Assembly (NCBI GenBank): GCA_019911805.1
Contig: JAIOJV010000077.1
Coordinates: forward strand, 1 to 64,000
DNA: 64,000 bases
Direction of reading: 5' to 3'
Source of the DNA: Gammaproteobacteria bacterium
Lineage (GTDB): Bacteria; Pseudomonadota; Gammaproteobacteria; Thiohalobacterales; Thiohalobacteraceae
Under the pieces are notes generated by a model. The model did not search any database, was not told the DNA's origin, and saw nothing but the letters and a program-made list of their open reading frames with translations. The first letter of the stretch is position 1, and the number at the start of each line of letters is the position of its first letter. This document shows, in pieces, positions 42,619 through 51,824 of this stretch. Made by a program: the position numbers and the translations under genes.

Positions 42619-43140
42619 ATGGCCCAATATATAAGGAATAGTATCGTACTGGTGGTAATGGCCATGATCCCGTTGGGTGCATGGGCAGGGGTGACCGTGA
42701 TCTATGACAGTGGCCAAACCCGATCGCTGGCACCGTATCTTGAGATACTTGAGTCCAGCGAGCGAGCAACCAATAGCCAGCCAATCCGCAGCCCCAAGCT
42801 CGGTGCCGCAGACATTCAAGCACTGTTGCCGATTCGCTCGCCTGGACTGAGTCCGGGGACGGTGCAATCGCGGGCGCATAATCGACCGTTTGCCCGTCCG
42901 TTCTTTCTCATCGGTTCCGATCCCCGGTCCAGGCAATGGCTCGTCAACCACCGGGAACGCCTCAAGGCGATCGGCGCCGTAGGCATGTTGGTCCAGGCAG
43001 AGACGCGGGAGGATTTGCAGACCACTGCCAATTTGTCAGGTGGGCTACCCATCATGCCGGCATCCGCGGCTGATATCGCGGCCGCCCTGAACATCTCGCA
43101 CTATCCGGTATTGGTGTCATCACAAGGCATCGAGCAGTGA
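42619..43140 (+). CDS. ICE protein TIGR03765 (PFL_4695)
   Basis: A 173-residue exported protein with a signal peptide (VLVVMAMIPLGAWAG) and the TIGR03765 blocks VTVIYDSGQTRSLAPYLEIL, GVLP-like spacing and FFLIGSDPRSRQWLVNH. It is mixed alpha/beta and likely periplasmic. Function in transfer is unknown. It overlaps traD by 4 bp and so is coupled to it. Confidence 0.86.
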   Translation: MAQYIRNSIVLVVMAMIPLGAWAGVTVIYDSGQTRSLAPYLEILESSERATNSQPIRSPKLGAADIQALLPIRSPGLSPGTVQSRAHNRPFARPFFLIGSDPRSRQWLVNHRERLKAIGAVGMLVQAETREDLQTTANLSGGLPIMPASAADIAAALNISHYPVLVSSQGIEQ

Positions 43141-45263
43141 GTACGCATCCCATCGAGGCCTTGCTGCGCCCTCCGGTCGAATTGTGGTCGACGTTAGTGG
43201 CTTTCGCAACGGCGGCCATCGCTATGCTGGCCCCTTGGGCGCTGATGATGCCACCGGGCGTGGCCTACAGCGCCGGTACGGCGCTCATGCTGATCGGAAT
43301 GATCCGGGCCAGGCAGGCCTGGAGGGTCATGCGGTATCAACGCAACATGCGCAGGTTACCCACCTACCGACTACGTGCCGACAAGATCCCGCTCAGTCGG
43401 TATAAACTGTTTCTTGGCAAAGGCTTTCGTTGGACCCAACAGCACACCCAGCGGTTGCGGGACACCCTCCGGCCCGAGGTCCAACACTACGTGCAACCGA
43501 GACGCCTGTATCAATGGGCACGTCGCAAGGAAGTGGCGTGGGAATCGATACCGCTGTTGAATTTACTGGCCCACTATCTTCGTTCGCGCGGTTGGTGGAA
43601 TCCCCTGGCGCCGCTTCCGCCGGTCGGTGGAAAACCGGCCCTGCATGCCGTGGAACCCGACGAGCAGGATGTCTGGATGGATATCGGTGAGCGCGTCGGT
43701 CACACGCTGGTGTTGGGTACGACACGCGTCGGCAAGACCCGGCTTGCCGAGATTCTCATTACCCAGGATATCCGGCGCGGCGATGTGGTGATCGTCTTCG
43801 ATCCGAAGGGGGACGCCGATCTCCTGCGGCGGGTATATGCCGAGGCCAAGCGGGCGGGACGCGCCAAGGACTTCTACATGTTTCATCTCGGTTACCCCGA
43901 AGTCTCGGCCCGTTACAATGCCATCGGAAACTTCTCGCGCATCACCGAAGTGGCAACCCGCATCGCCAACCAACTCCCGAGCGAGGGCAACTCCGCGGCC
44001 TTCAAAGAGTTTGCCTGGCGCTTCGTCAATATCATCGCCCGCGCCCTGGTGGCGTTGGGTCGTCGGCCAGACTACAACCAGGTCCGCCGCTACATCAACG
44101 ACATCGAGCCGCTGTTCGTTGAGTACGCGCGGGCGCACCTGCGCCAGCACGGTGCGGAGGATTGGCAGGAGAAGGTGGCCGAGATCGCCGCCAACATCAA
44201 GGAACGTAACCTGCCCAACTCGCTGCGCGGCCGCAACAACGAGGCCATCGCACTGATGCGGCATCTGCAGGAGCAGGATCTCTACGATCCCGTGCTCGAC
44301 GGTCTGGTGTCCGCCTTCAAATACGACAAGACCTACTTCGACAAGATCGTCAGTTCCGTCGGACCGCTGATGGAAAAGCTCACCACCGGAAAGATCGCGG
44401 AACTCATATCGCCGGATTATCTGGACGAGACCGATTCACGTCCCATCTTCGAGTGGATGGATGTCATCCGTCGCAAGGCTATTGTCTATGTCGGCCTCGA
44501 TGCACTGACCGATACCACCGTCGCCAGTGCGGTGGGCAATTCCATGTTTGCCGATCTGGTATCGGTGGCCGGCCATATTTACAAACACGGCGTGGACGTC
44601 GATCCGATCAGTGCTACCCAGGTTACCTCAAACACCATGCCGACAATCTCCATGCATGCCGATGAGTTCAATGAACTGATCGGCGACGAGTTCGTGCCGC
44701 TGTTGAACAAGGCCGGCGGTGCCGGTTTTCAGGTCACGGCCTACACCCAGACCTGGTCCGACGTGGAGGCCCGCATTGGCAGTCGCGCCAAAGCCGGGCA
44801 GGTAGCGGGTAACTTCAATACGCTGATCATGCTGCGGGTCAAGGAGCTGGCCACCGCCGAGATGCTGACTGACCAGCTGCCGAAGGTCGAGGTGTTTACC
44901 CTGATGAGCGTATCGGGCGTGGACGATTCGTCTGATCCGGGTTCCGGGGTGGATTTCAAATCCCGCAACGAGGATCGTATCAGTGTCTCGGAGGTCCCCA
45001 TGCTGACACCGGCGGAGCTCGTGGCGTTGCCCAAAGGCCAGGCCTTTGCGCTGTTAGAGGGCGGCCATCTCTGGAAACTGCGCATGCCACTCCCGGATAC
45101 CCGCGGGGATCTCACCATGCCGGCGGGTCTGGCGGATATCGCCAACGAGATGGAGCGGACCTATATCACCAACGACCAGTGGTACCGCGTGCAGGAGCCG
45201 TGGTGGATGGCCGTTGCCGACGTTTCGGAGCCAAGCGAGCCAGCGGATGGTGTCGATGGCTGA
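43137..45263 (+). CDS. traD: Conjugative coupling protein TraD
   Basis: A 708-residue hexameric ATPase that brings the relaxase-DNA complex to the secretion channel (SXT/TOL subfamily, TIGR03743). Two N-terminal membrane helices (about 20-60) precede the motor domain with Walker A LVLGTTRVGKTR (about residue 190-201) and Walker B VVIVFDPKGD. The C-terminal part has the GSRAKAGQVAGNFNTL and SRNEDRISVSE stretches of this family. It is flanked by TIGR03765 and TIGR03747, the usual order. Confidence 0.95.
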   Translation: MSTHPIEALLRPPVELWSTLVAFATAAIAMLAPWALMMPPGVAYSAGTALMLIGMIRARQAWRVMRYQRNMRRLPTYRLRADKIPLSRYKLFLGKGFRWTQQHTQRLRDTLRPEVQHYVQPRRLYQWARRKEVAWESIPLLNLLAHYLRSRGWWNPLAPLPPVGGKPALHAVEPDEQDVWMDIGERVGHTLVLGTTRVGKTRLAEILITQDIRRGDVVIVFDPKGDADLLRRVYAEAKRAGRAKDFYMFHLGYPEVSARYNAIGNFSRITEVATRIANQLPSEGNSAAFKEFAWRFVNIIARALVALGRRPDYNQVRRYINDIEPLFVEYARAHLRQHGAEDWQEKVAEIAANIKERNLPNSLRGRNNEAIALMRHLQEQDLYDPVLDGLVSAFKYDKTYFDKIVSSVGPLMEKLTTGKIAELISPDYLDETDSRPIFEWMDVIRRKAIVYVGLDALTDTTVASAVGNSMFADLVSVAGHIYKHGVDVDPISATQVTSNTMPTISMHADEFNELIGDEFVPLLNKAGGAGFQVTAYTQTWSDVEARIGSRAKAGQVAGNFNTLIMLRVKELATAEMLTDQLPKVEVFTLMSVSGVDDSSDPGSGVDFKSRNEDRISVSEVPMLTPAELVALPKGQAFALLEGGHLWKLRMPLPDTRGDLTMPAGLADIANEMERTYITNDQWYRVQEPWWMAVADVSEPSEPADGVDG

Positions 45264-45990
45264 AACAGCCACCGATCCGCGGCGAACAGCTGTTCAGCAG
45301 GGCTTGTTCACCAGAGGTCTGGCAACGATCTCGCAAGCGATCCTGTGGCTGCTTTTCTCCCTGTTGTTTTCGATCATCGTCGAGTGGGTGGGTATGGTGC
45401 TCTGGTGGCCGGAGCAAGGCCTCGACCACAGTCGCACAATGCTTGCTAAGGAGATCAGCTATCTGGACACCGACTTCCGCCGTAGCGTCGTGACATCAGA
45501 TCCTGCCCGTTTCGCCAAAGAGGTGGCCGATGGGACTTATCACTACCTGTTTGAGGTTACGAGAGTCGTGGCTTTTATCCATTGGGTCTCTCCACCACTA
45601 CGACAGGAAGAGCAAGGCATGCGGCCGACATTGCACAAGATCTACCGGCCACTCGCTGAATTTGTAATTGCGGCCATGCAGGTGACCCAGGTGTTCTCGG
45701 TACGCCTAGCGATTCTCAGTTTGGCGACACCGGTGTTCCTGTTGTTCAGTCTGCTGGCTTTGGTTGACGGTCTGGTGCGACGGGATCTTCGCCGCTGGGG
45801 AGGAGGGCGAGAGAGTTCATTCGTGTACCACTATGCCAAGAAGGCAGTGCTACCACTGGTAGTGATCACCTGGGTAACGTATCTGGCACTTCCGTTCAGC
45901 CTGCATCCTACCTTTATCGTGATTCCATTCGCCGCACTGTTTGCATTTGCTGTAGCAGTGACCGCGAGTACGTTTAAGAAATACCTTTGA
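45247..45990 (+). CDS. ICE membrane protein TIGR03747 (PFL_4697)
   Basis: A 247-residue inner-membrane protein with four or five helices (WLLFSLLFSIIVEWVGMVLW, LAILSLATPVFLLFSLLALV, and two near the C-terminus). A family hallmark is DGLVRRDLRRWGGGRESSFV between helices. It is the usual partner after traD in TIGR03743-type ICEs, overlapping it by 17 bp; an alternative ATG lies at 45256. The transfer operon is then broken by the HipBA-TOPRIM insert. Confidence 0.88.
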   Translation: MVSMAETATDPRRTAVQQGLFTRGLATISQAILWLLFSLLFSIIVEWVGMVLWWPEQGLDHSRTMLAKEISYLDTDFRRSVVTSDPARFAKEVADGTYHYLFEVTRVVAFIHWVSPPLRQEEQGMRPTLHKIYRPLAEFVIAAMQVTQVFSVRLAILSLATPVFLLFSLLALVDGLVRRDLRRWGGGRESSFVYHYAKKAVLPLVVITWVTYLALPFSLHPTFIVIPFAALFAFAVAVTASTFKKYL

Positions 45991-46089
45991 AAAACACGGT
46001 CGGGATGGAGCAACTTCCCTGATGCAGGTGATCCTGGCCAGGGGCCCATAATATCCTGGAAATGTTCACAATTCTGGGTGTTAAATCAA

Positions 46090-46115
46090 GTTACGTTCAG
46101 AATAATGAACGTAAC
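46090..46115. promoter_or_regulatory. Operator candidate upstream of hipB
   Basis: GTTACGTTC (46090-46098) and GAACGTAAC (46107-46115) are a perfect 9-bp inverted repeat with an 8-bp spacer, 97 bp before the hipB start. A TATAAT (about 46155) downstream could be the -10 of the same promoter. Autoregulation by HipB-HipA is the usual mode of this family. Confidence 0.6.
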
Positions 46116-46211
46116 GATTATTGTCATTTGGGTGGTTACTGTAGATATATTGATATAATGTCCATAATTATATACACTATATAGGATAGTGACCATAAAG
46201 ATGGACGAAAC

Positions 46212-46556
46212 ATGAGCAAAACCCAACTAGATTTGATGGTGCCGATTCCGGTCAGGCGGGCGGTGCGTAAGCTTGGACAGGATATCCGTGATGCCAGGCT
46301 CAGGCGGCGTATTTCAACGGCTGTCATGGCTGAACGGGCTTCTATCAGCCGGACAACCCTGAATAAGATAGAAAAGGGCGACCCCGGCGTTTCGCTGGGT
46401 AACTATGCCAATGTGCTCTTTGTCCTGGGTATGGCTGAGCGGTTGGGTGATCTCGCTGATGCCAAGACGGATACGGTGGGTCTTGGGCTTGAAGAGGAGC
46501 GTTTGCCGCAACGCATCCGCAAGTCGCCTCGGTCTGGACAGAAGAGTAAAGCGTGA
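46212..46556 (+). CDS. HipB-like antitoxin/repressor
   Basis: A 114-residue helix-turn-helix protein: VRKLGQDIRDARLRRRISTA and VMAERASISRTTLNKIEKGD are the XRE-type helices. The basic C-terminus would contact the toxin. The stop overlaps the hipA start by one base. In type II HipBA modules it binds operator DNA with HipA and keeps HipA inactive. It is the first gene of an insert within the transfer operon. Confidence 0.87.
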   Translation: MSKTQLDLMVPIPVRRAVRKLGQDIRDARLRRRISTAVMAERASISRTTLNKIEKGDPGVSLGNYANVLFVLGMAERLGDLADAKTDTVGLGLEEERLPQRIRKSPRSGQKSKA

Positions 46557-47812
46557 TGGAAACAGAAGTGTACGTCTATGTGGATATTGCTGGTACGCCG
46601 CATCTGGCTGGGCGACTGTGGGCGCGCGTGCGAAAAGGCAGGGAAAGTGCCACGTTCGAATATGATCCGGGCTGGCTTGAGAATGCAGATCGTTTCTCCC
46701 TGGAACCGGCTCTGACGCTGGGTCCGGGTCCCTTTCATACGCCTTCAGGTAAACCCCTGTTCGGTACCATCGGCGACTCCGCGCCCGACCGCTGGGGGCG
46801 GGTGCTGATGCGCCGGGCTGAACGGCGACGGGCAGAGCGCGCGGGAGAGACGCCGCGCACCTTGATGGAATTCGACTATCTGCTCATGGTTGATGATGAA
46901 GCCCGACAAGGCGCCCTTCGCTTTGCCAGGCAGGAGGGCGGCCCGTTTCTTGCCGAACATGGAGCCGCTCGCATACCGCCGCTGATCGATCTGCCTCAAT
47001 TGCTGTCGGCGGCGGAGCATGTCGTGGGTGACACGGATAGCGACGAGGATCTGCGTCTGCTGCTGGCCCCCGGCTCATCATTGGGCGGTGCGCGTCCCAA
47101 GGCGTCTGTTCGCGACCGGGACGGTCATCTCGCCATCGCCAAGTTTCCGCACAAGGACGACGAGATCAATACGGTTCTGTGGGAGGCGGTTGCGCTTCGG
47201 CTTGCGGCAAAGGCGGGTATCCCCGTGCCCGACTGGCGAATTGAACACGTACTGAACAAGCCGGTGCTGTTGCTGCGTCGGTTCGACCGGGAACAAGGGC
47301 AGCGCATTCCGTTTCTTTCAGCCATGAGTATGCTCGGGGCCAGCGACAACGAGTCACGCAGTTACCTGGAATTTGTCGATGCCCTGCGCCGTTATGGCGC
47401 CAGCCCGAAACAGGATATGCATGAGCTGTGGCGACGTATCGTCTTCAATATTCTGATTTCCAACACGGATGACCACTTGCGTAATCACGCCTTCCTCTAT
47501 ACCGGCCCGGACGGTTGGCGCTTGGCCCCGGCCTATGACCTCAATCCGGTACCCACGGATATTAAACCACGCATTCTGACAACGGCCATCGATCTCGATG
47601 ACGGCACAGCTTCGCTGGATCTGGCGATGAGTGTGGTGGGTTATTTCGAGTTGGATGAAGGTAAGGCTCGCGTGATCGCCGCCGAGGTCGGGAAGGCTGT
47701 GACAACCTGGCGCGAAGAGGCTGCGCGACTGAGTTTGACGCAAGCCGAGATCGATCGCATGGCATCAGCCTTTGAACATGAGGAATTGAAGGCGGCGCTT
47801 TCTCTTTCTTAA
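46556..47812 (+). CDS. HipA-like Ser/Thr kinase toxin
   Basis: A 418-residue kinase. The N-terminal subdomain (VYVYVDIAGTPHLAGRL, FEYDPGWL) and the kinase core with GSSLGGARPKA, the catalytic ISNTDDHLRNHAFLY loop and PAYDLNPVP (DFG-like) are present, so it should be active. HipA of E. coli phosphorylates GltX; the substrate of this family member may differ. The start ATG overlaps the antitoxin stop. It lies 19 bp before the TOPRIM gene, so all three are likely one operon. Confidence 0.9.
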   Translation: METEVYVYVDIAGTPHLAGRLWARVRKGRESATFEYDPGWLENADRFSLEPALTLGPGPFHTPSGKPLFGTIGDSAPDRWGRVLMRRAERRRAERAGETPRTLMEFDYLLMVDDEARQGALRFARQEGGPFLAEHGAARIPPLIDLPQLLSAAEHVVGDTDSDEDLRLLLAPGSSLGGARPKASVRDRDGHLAIAKFPHKDDEINTVLWEAVALRLAAKAGIPVPDWRIEHVLNKPVLLLRRFDREQGQRIPFLSAMSMLGASDNESRSYLEFVDALRRYGASPKQDMHELWRRIVFNILISNTDDHLRNHAFLYTGPDGWRLAPAYDLNPVPTDIKPRILTTAIDLDDGTASLDLAMSVVGYFELDEGKARVIAAEVGKAVTTWREEAARLSLTQAEIDRMASAFEHEELKAALSLS

Positions 47813-47831
47813 TGTTGGCGAAGGAATGGCA

Positions 47832-49619
47832 ATGACGAAATCTCAGGCGAATAAGGAGAGGGCTGTTGACGATAAGCTGCTTACTCTTCCTGTCAACGCG
47901 GGACGGGCCATTGTAGAGGCCGGTGCTGTCATCGCTTGCCCACTGCTGGGTACGGATCGATTTATCAAGTTTTGTCGTGAGCGTGGTCTGTCAATTGATC
48001 GAGAGCGTCTATTACGGCTCGAACGTCTGGGCTTGTTTGCCCCGGTTTTCCGGGTAAGGACGCCAAAAAAAGATACGCCGCCATTTTATATTCCGGTCCG
48101 CAAGGGTAATAACTGGTTTACCAAGAAATGGGCATGGGATACTTCCGGCATTCGCCTCGCCTATAAAGTCCCCGATCATAAGGATCAGGCGCAGGAAGGC
48201 TATTACTCCATTTTTCAAATCGATTATCTTCATATCGTTCTCCAAGAGTTGACACTTCAGGTTCAACTGGATTCCTATCTGGATCGAAATGAAGTGCAGA
48301 GTATCGACTGGCAGAAGAATGGCGAAAGTTGGATGCAGTATGCAGGAAGTCGTTTGGAGAGTCTGCGAACACACGAGTACCGCCGTAGCGTGGCGCTGCT
48401 ATGCCAGTTTATATCCAACCGTTATTTTCCAAAGACGCAGGGTGACCAGAGAACGATACAGGTGGGTGGAGGCCACTATTCGGATCATTGGATCAGCGTC
48501 AACGGGTTTGACTGGAAGTGGCATGACGAGATTCAGAATTGGAACCCGGAGACAGCGGAGCGACTATTCGGAGTAACACGTGAAAAGCTGCACCATGCCT
48601 ACAATGGTCTCGCGGTTGCGCAAGCGCACTGCGATCCTCTTGAGCGATGGTATCAACTTACGCAGTTTGTCGCTGTTGGTGAGCGTGCAAAGTTGAAAGG
48701 AGATGCTTTACGGGCTGAGACGCTACGCGCCGGTGCCCACATGTTGCGTCTTCTCTATAAAGATTTATATGAGGATGAACTGCCAAACCCGAACGAAGTC
48801 ACCGGGACGATTATTACCCATATCCCTGAGCTACCTGTCCGCCAAGATCCACGCCGTTATCTTGATTTCGTGGTCAACCGTTTTGGGCTCAATCCCCAGC
48901 CGAAGCTCTCGCTCATTGTGGAAGGCCAGAGCGAAGAAGTCGCGGTGCAAAAGATCTTTGAAAAATATTTCGGCGTCCATCCCGGCGTATATGGGATCGA
49001 GATTATCGTGCTTGGTAGCGTTGACGTGGCGACCGGGTCAAAAAAGGAAGACCGTTTCAGGGCAATCCTTAGGCTCGTCGATTATCTGCATCATCATCAG
49101 ACATTCACGTTTCTTATACTCGACAATGAGAATTACGCGGAAAGGCTCAAACAGGAGTCACGTAAATCCAAGTCCATCCATAGCAAGCAGCGTTATGTAA
49201 CGCGGCCAGAATATATCAGCATATGGAAAGATGCATTCGAGTTCGATAACTTTTCGTGCAGTGAAATTGCTGCCGCAATGAACGAGCTGGCACAGGGATA
49301 TGCAAGTTTTACCGCTGCTGAAGTGACCGCTTGTAAGAAAGATCCTAACCCGGGTTCCAGCCTGCAAAAACTTTATAAGGACAAGGCTCAATATGGCCTT
49401 CAGAAAATCAAATTAAGCGAGATCCTGATTGAACATATGATGTCGCCGGATTCACGGCGCAGGATTGAGAACCGTCCTATCATCAAGGTGCTGGAGCGTG
49501 TGGCGCGACTAGCCGCCCGAAATCCATTTCCAACGATGCACGAAATCTGGGAGAAGAATCAGGCCTCGAAGTTTCTAGGCAAGAAACGCAAGCCAGTCAG
49601 GAGACGAAAAGGCTCGTAG
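47832..49619 (+). CDS. TOPRIM-domain protein, putative OLD-type nuclease without ATPase
   Basis: A 595-residue protein of unrecognised family. The region from about residue 358 has a TOPRIM pattern: KLSLIVEGQSEEVAVQKIFE supplies the catalytic Glu, and FTFLILDNENY the acidic cluster. This is the order of OLD-family nucleases, but no Walker ATPase is present upstream. The N-terminal half (about 1-330) is helical with aromatic stretches and matches nothing I know. AAGGA lies 7 nt before ATG 47832. Being encoded just after HipBA inside an ICE suggests an antiphage or anti-plasmid nuclease, but this is inference. Confidence 0.65.
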   Translation: MTKSQANKERAVDDKLLTLPVNAGRAIVEAGAVIACPLLGTDRFIKFCRERGLSIDRERLLRLERLGLFAPVFRVRTPKKDTPPFYIPVRKGNNWFTKKWAWDTSGIRLAYKVPDHKDQAQEGYYSIFQIDYLHIVLQELTLQVQLDSYLDRNEVQSIDWQKNGESWMQYAGSRLESLRTHEYRRSVALLCQFISNRYFPKTQGDQRTIQVGGGHYSDHWISVNGFDWKWHDEIQNWNPETAERLFGVTREKLHHAYNGLAVAQAHCDPLERWYQLTQFVAVGERAKLKGDALRAETLRAGAHMLRLLYKDLYEDELPNPNEVTGTIITHIPELPVRQDPRRYLDFVVNRFGLNPQPKLSLIVEGQSEEVAVQKIFEKYFGVHPGVYGIEIIVLGSVDVATGSKKEDRFRAILRLVDYLHHHQTFTFLILDNENYAERLKQESRKSKSIHSKQRYVTRPEYISIWKDAFEFDNFSCSEIAAAMNELAQGYASFTAAEVTACKKDPNPGSSLQKLYKDKAQYGLQKIKLSEILIEHMMSPDSRRRIENRPIIKVLERVARLAARNPFPTMHEIWEKNQASKFLGKKRKPVRRRKGS

Positions 49620-49839
49620 CTGACTAAGAGTCTTATACCAGACCAAAGCAAGTCTTACACCTGGGGAGCAAATCCGTAATTACAGGGCTCAGGTCTCACC
49701 GTAAGGTGCCACACAAAGAAGATCCATATTCACCGCCACCCTCGATTAAAACCCCGCACGACACGGAATTGATTTTCCGTAGCCCGTTCTTTCCCGATGC
49801 CCCACCATGCGCTTCATGCACAACACGGGGAAGACATCG

Positions 49840-50142
49840 ATGCGAATTACCCATGTCCTGATAGCAGGACTTCTCACTACTGCATTACCGACTCAAATCG
49901 CCTTCGCTGATACCGATGGTGAACGTGCGGCGCTGGCGAGAATTGCTCATGAGCTTGAAGCGCTCGAACCGTTGATCCGTGAAGCCGAGGCTCAAGCTAA
50001 CCCGGACGCCCGTATTCGGCTCCGCTACGACTGGTTGCGTCAGGACCTGTCCAGAATCCGGCAGGGTATTCAGGAACACATCGATGTGCCTCGGGCAGAG
50101 CCACGAACTTTCCCGCCATTGCGTGGCGACTATCGCCAGTGA
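49840..50142 (+). CDS. RAQPRD-family transfer protein
   Basis: A 100-residue exported protein with a signal peptide (LIAGLLTTALPTQIAFAD) and the family helix ending RIRLRYDWLRQDLSRIRQG, which corresponds to the RAQPRD motif region (IANPDARIR here). It opens the second part of the type IV secretion operon. GGGGAAG lies 6 nt before ATG 49840. The 220-bp spacer upstream has a CGGAAttgaTTTTCCG hairpin and no gene. Confidence 0.82.
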   Translation: MRITHVLIAGLLTTALPTQIAFADTDGERAALARIAHELEALEPLIREAEAQANPDARIRLRYDWLRQDLSRIRQGIQEHIDVPRAEPRTFPPLRGDYRQ

Positions 50143-50145
50143 TGG

Positions 50146-50382
50146 ATGACCATGACGCCCGCTCAGAACACCGCATTTCAGGCAGGTTCCGGAGTCACCG
50201 CCCCGACGCTGCTGACAGCTATCGCATCCGTGGTGCTAGTACTCGCCTTTGTCTGGGTGATCTGGGTGACGTTGGGCACATTTCGGGCCTGGCAGAACGG
50301 TCAAGCGGCCTTGTTCGATGTGATCTGGAGTGCACTGCGCGCAAGCATTGTGCTCATGGTGTTGGGATTTTATCTGCGGTGA
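50146..50382 (+). CDS. ICE membrane protein TIGR03758
   Basis: A 78-residue protein with two membrane helices (LLTAIASVVLVLAFVWVIWV and SIVLMVLGFYL) and the AFQAGSGVTAPTLL start found in TIGR03758 (DUF3262). It is pilin-like or a small channel subunit. It begins 4 bp after the RAQPRD gene; ATG 50152 is a possible alternative start. Confidence 0.83.
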   Translation: MTMTPAQNTAFQAGSGVTAPTLLTAIASVVLVLAFVWVIWVTLGTFRAWQNGQAALFDVIWSALRASIVLMVLGFYLR

Positions 50383-50448
50383 GGCGTTTGCCATCACTGC
50401 ATTAATAATTCGGGGAATGGCCCCCGTTACCTCGGAGGAAAAGCAATC

Positions 50449-50796
50449 ATGATGAAAAAACTTAAAAAAGGTGCAGCCGCAATTGGGCTGTTGGCGACAT
50501 CCACATATCAGTCTGCATGGGCGGCCTTGCCGACGCCGGTGGCACCCAGTACGGCGCCGGCGGCGGGTGACTGGATCGCACTCATTTCGGGTTACATCAA
50601 GGATGGTGGCCTCGTGCTGGGGCTGGCCATTGCCGTGCTCGGCTTCCTGTGGATCGCCTATCTTGGGTTCGCGAAGTTCAATGAGGCGCGACAGGGCAAG
50701 GCCGAGTGGGCCGAGGTCGGTGTGCTGGGCATTGTCGGCGCGATTGTGCTGATCTTCGCCAGCTACCTGCTGACTGAAGCCGCGGGCGTCATCTAA
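50449..50796 (+). CDS. ICE protein TIGR03745 (pilin/TrbC-like)
   Basis: A 115-residue membrane protein with a cleavable signal (IGLLATSTYQSAWAA) and two helices (GGLVLGLAIAVLGFLWIAYL, then VLGIVGAIVLIFASYLL), the layout of TIGR03745 and of VirB2/TraA-type pilins. CGGAGGA lies 10 nt upstream, after a CGGGG/CCCCG hairpin (50411-50426). It probably forms the pilus or a pore subunit. Confidence 0.84.
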   Translation: MMKKLKKGAAAIGLLATSTYQSAWAALPTPVAPSTAPAAGDWIALISGYIKDGGLVLGLAIAVLGFLWIAYLGFAKFNEARQGKAEWAEVGVLGIVGAIVLIFASYLLTEAAGVI

Positions 50797-50800
50797 AAGG

Positions 50801-51181
50801 ATGGCACATCGAGGGGACATTCTGGCTGACCGGCTCAATGTTGAGCCGGCGATCTTCAAGGGTTGTTCGTCGTCCGAACTGGGCGTCATTGTTGGTGTGG
50901 CTGCGCTCATCTGGTTACCTGTCAGTCTCCTCCTGGCATGGTTGATGGGCGCGGTCACCATGGGCTTCGGCATCGCCGGGGTGGGTGTGGTCGCCACGGT
51001 CATTGTGACGGCCAGTCTGTTTCAACGTCTCAAGCGTGGCCGACCGGACGGTTATTATCAGCAACAGATCATGATTTGGCTGGATGATCATGGCTTGCGT
51101 CGTTCATCATTTGTTCGGCGCAGTGGCGCCTGGTATATCGGGAGGACCTGGGATGCAACGTTACCGGTACGAGATCGATAA
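50801..51181 (+). CDS. ICE protein TIGR03750 (TraL-like)
   Basis: A 126-residue membrane protein: LADRLNVEPAIFKGCSSSEL, two helices (VIVGVAALIWLPVSLLLAWL and GFGIAGVGVVATVIVTASLF) and GRPDGYYQQQIMIWL, as in TIGR03750. It starts 4 bp after the preceding gene and overlaps the next by 29 bp. It resembles TraL/VirB3-type subunits in size and place. Confidence 0.84.
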   Translation: MAHRGDILADRLNVEPAIFKGCSSSELGVIVGVAALIWLPVSLLLAWLMGAVTMGFGIAGVGVVATVIVTASLFQRLKRGRPDGYYQQQIMIWLDDHGLRRSSFVRRSGAWYIGRTWDATLPVRDR

Positions 51182-51806
51182 CGTACGTTCTCATCTGCGC
51201 TCGCTGTGGATCATTATCGGTGTGCAGATTGTCGTTATCCTCGCACTCTGGTTTGGCTGGAGTCAGTCACCCAGGTATCTCACCGTGCACGTCCCGCCGG
51301 ATCTTCGTTCCGGTGCAACGCAGAGCATCGACGAAGTGCCGCCGGCTAACGTCTACGCCTTCGCCTTTTATATCTTCCAGCAGCTCAACCACTGGTCGGA
51401 AGACGGCGCGCAGGATTACGGCAAAGCGATCTTTCGTATTTCGCCGTATGTCACGCCGCGCTATCGGGCCGACCTCATCGCCGATATGGAATTGAAAGGT
51501 AAACAGGGTGAGTTGGCCTACCGTGTACGTGGCGTGCAGGAGGTGCCCGGTCATGGTTATGCGGAACAGCGGGTGGATGTGCTTGCACCCGGTGTCTGGG
51601 TGGTGTGGCTGGACATTGACCTGTTCGAGTCGGTGAAAGGAATGACCGTGAAGAAAACGACCATCCGTTATCCGCTTCGCGTCGTGCGTCTTTCTATCGA
51701 TCCGGAGTCGAATCCCTGGGGCCTGGCGCTGGATGGTTTTGCAGCGAGCGGACCCCGGCGGCTGAGTGAATCTGAAATTGGCGATAAAACCGGTAAAGAC
51801 AACTGA
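51153..51806 (+). CDS. ICE protein TIGR03746 (TraE-like)
   Basis: A 217-residue protein with an N-terminal membrane helix (LWIIIGVQIVVILALWFGW) and a periplasmic domain starting YLTVHVPPDLRSGA, as in TIGR03746 and TraE/VirB5- or VirB8-like proteins. The start at 51153 follows GGGAGG and gives the MQRYRYEIDNVRSHLRSL N-terminus. It is likely part of the secretion core assembly. Confidence 0.86.
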   Translation: MQRYRYEIDNVRSHLRSLWIIIGVQIVVILALWFGWSQSPRYLTVHVPPDLRSGATQSIDEVPPANVYAFAFYIFQQLNHWSEDGAQDYGKAIFRISPYVTPRYRADLIADMELKGKQGELAYRVRGVQEVPGHGYAEQRVDVLAPGVWVVWLDIDLFESVKGMTVKKTTIRYPLRVVRLSIDPESNPWGLALDGFAASGPRRLSESEIGDKTGKDN

Positions 51807-51824
51807 CGGACTAGAGATTAAGAC

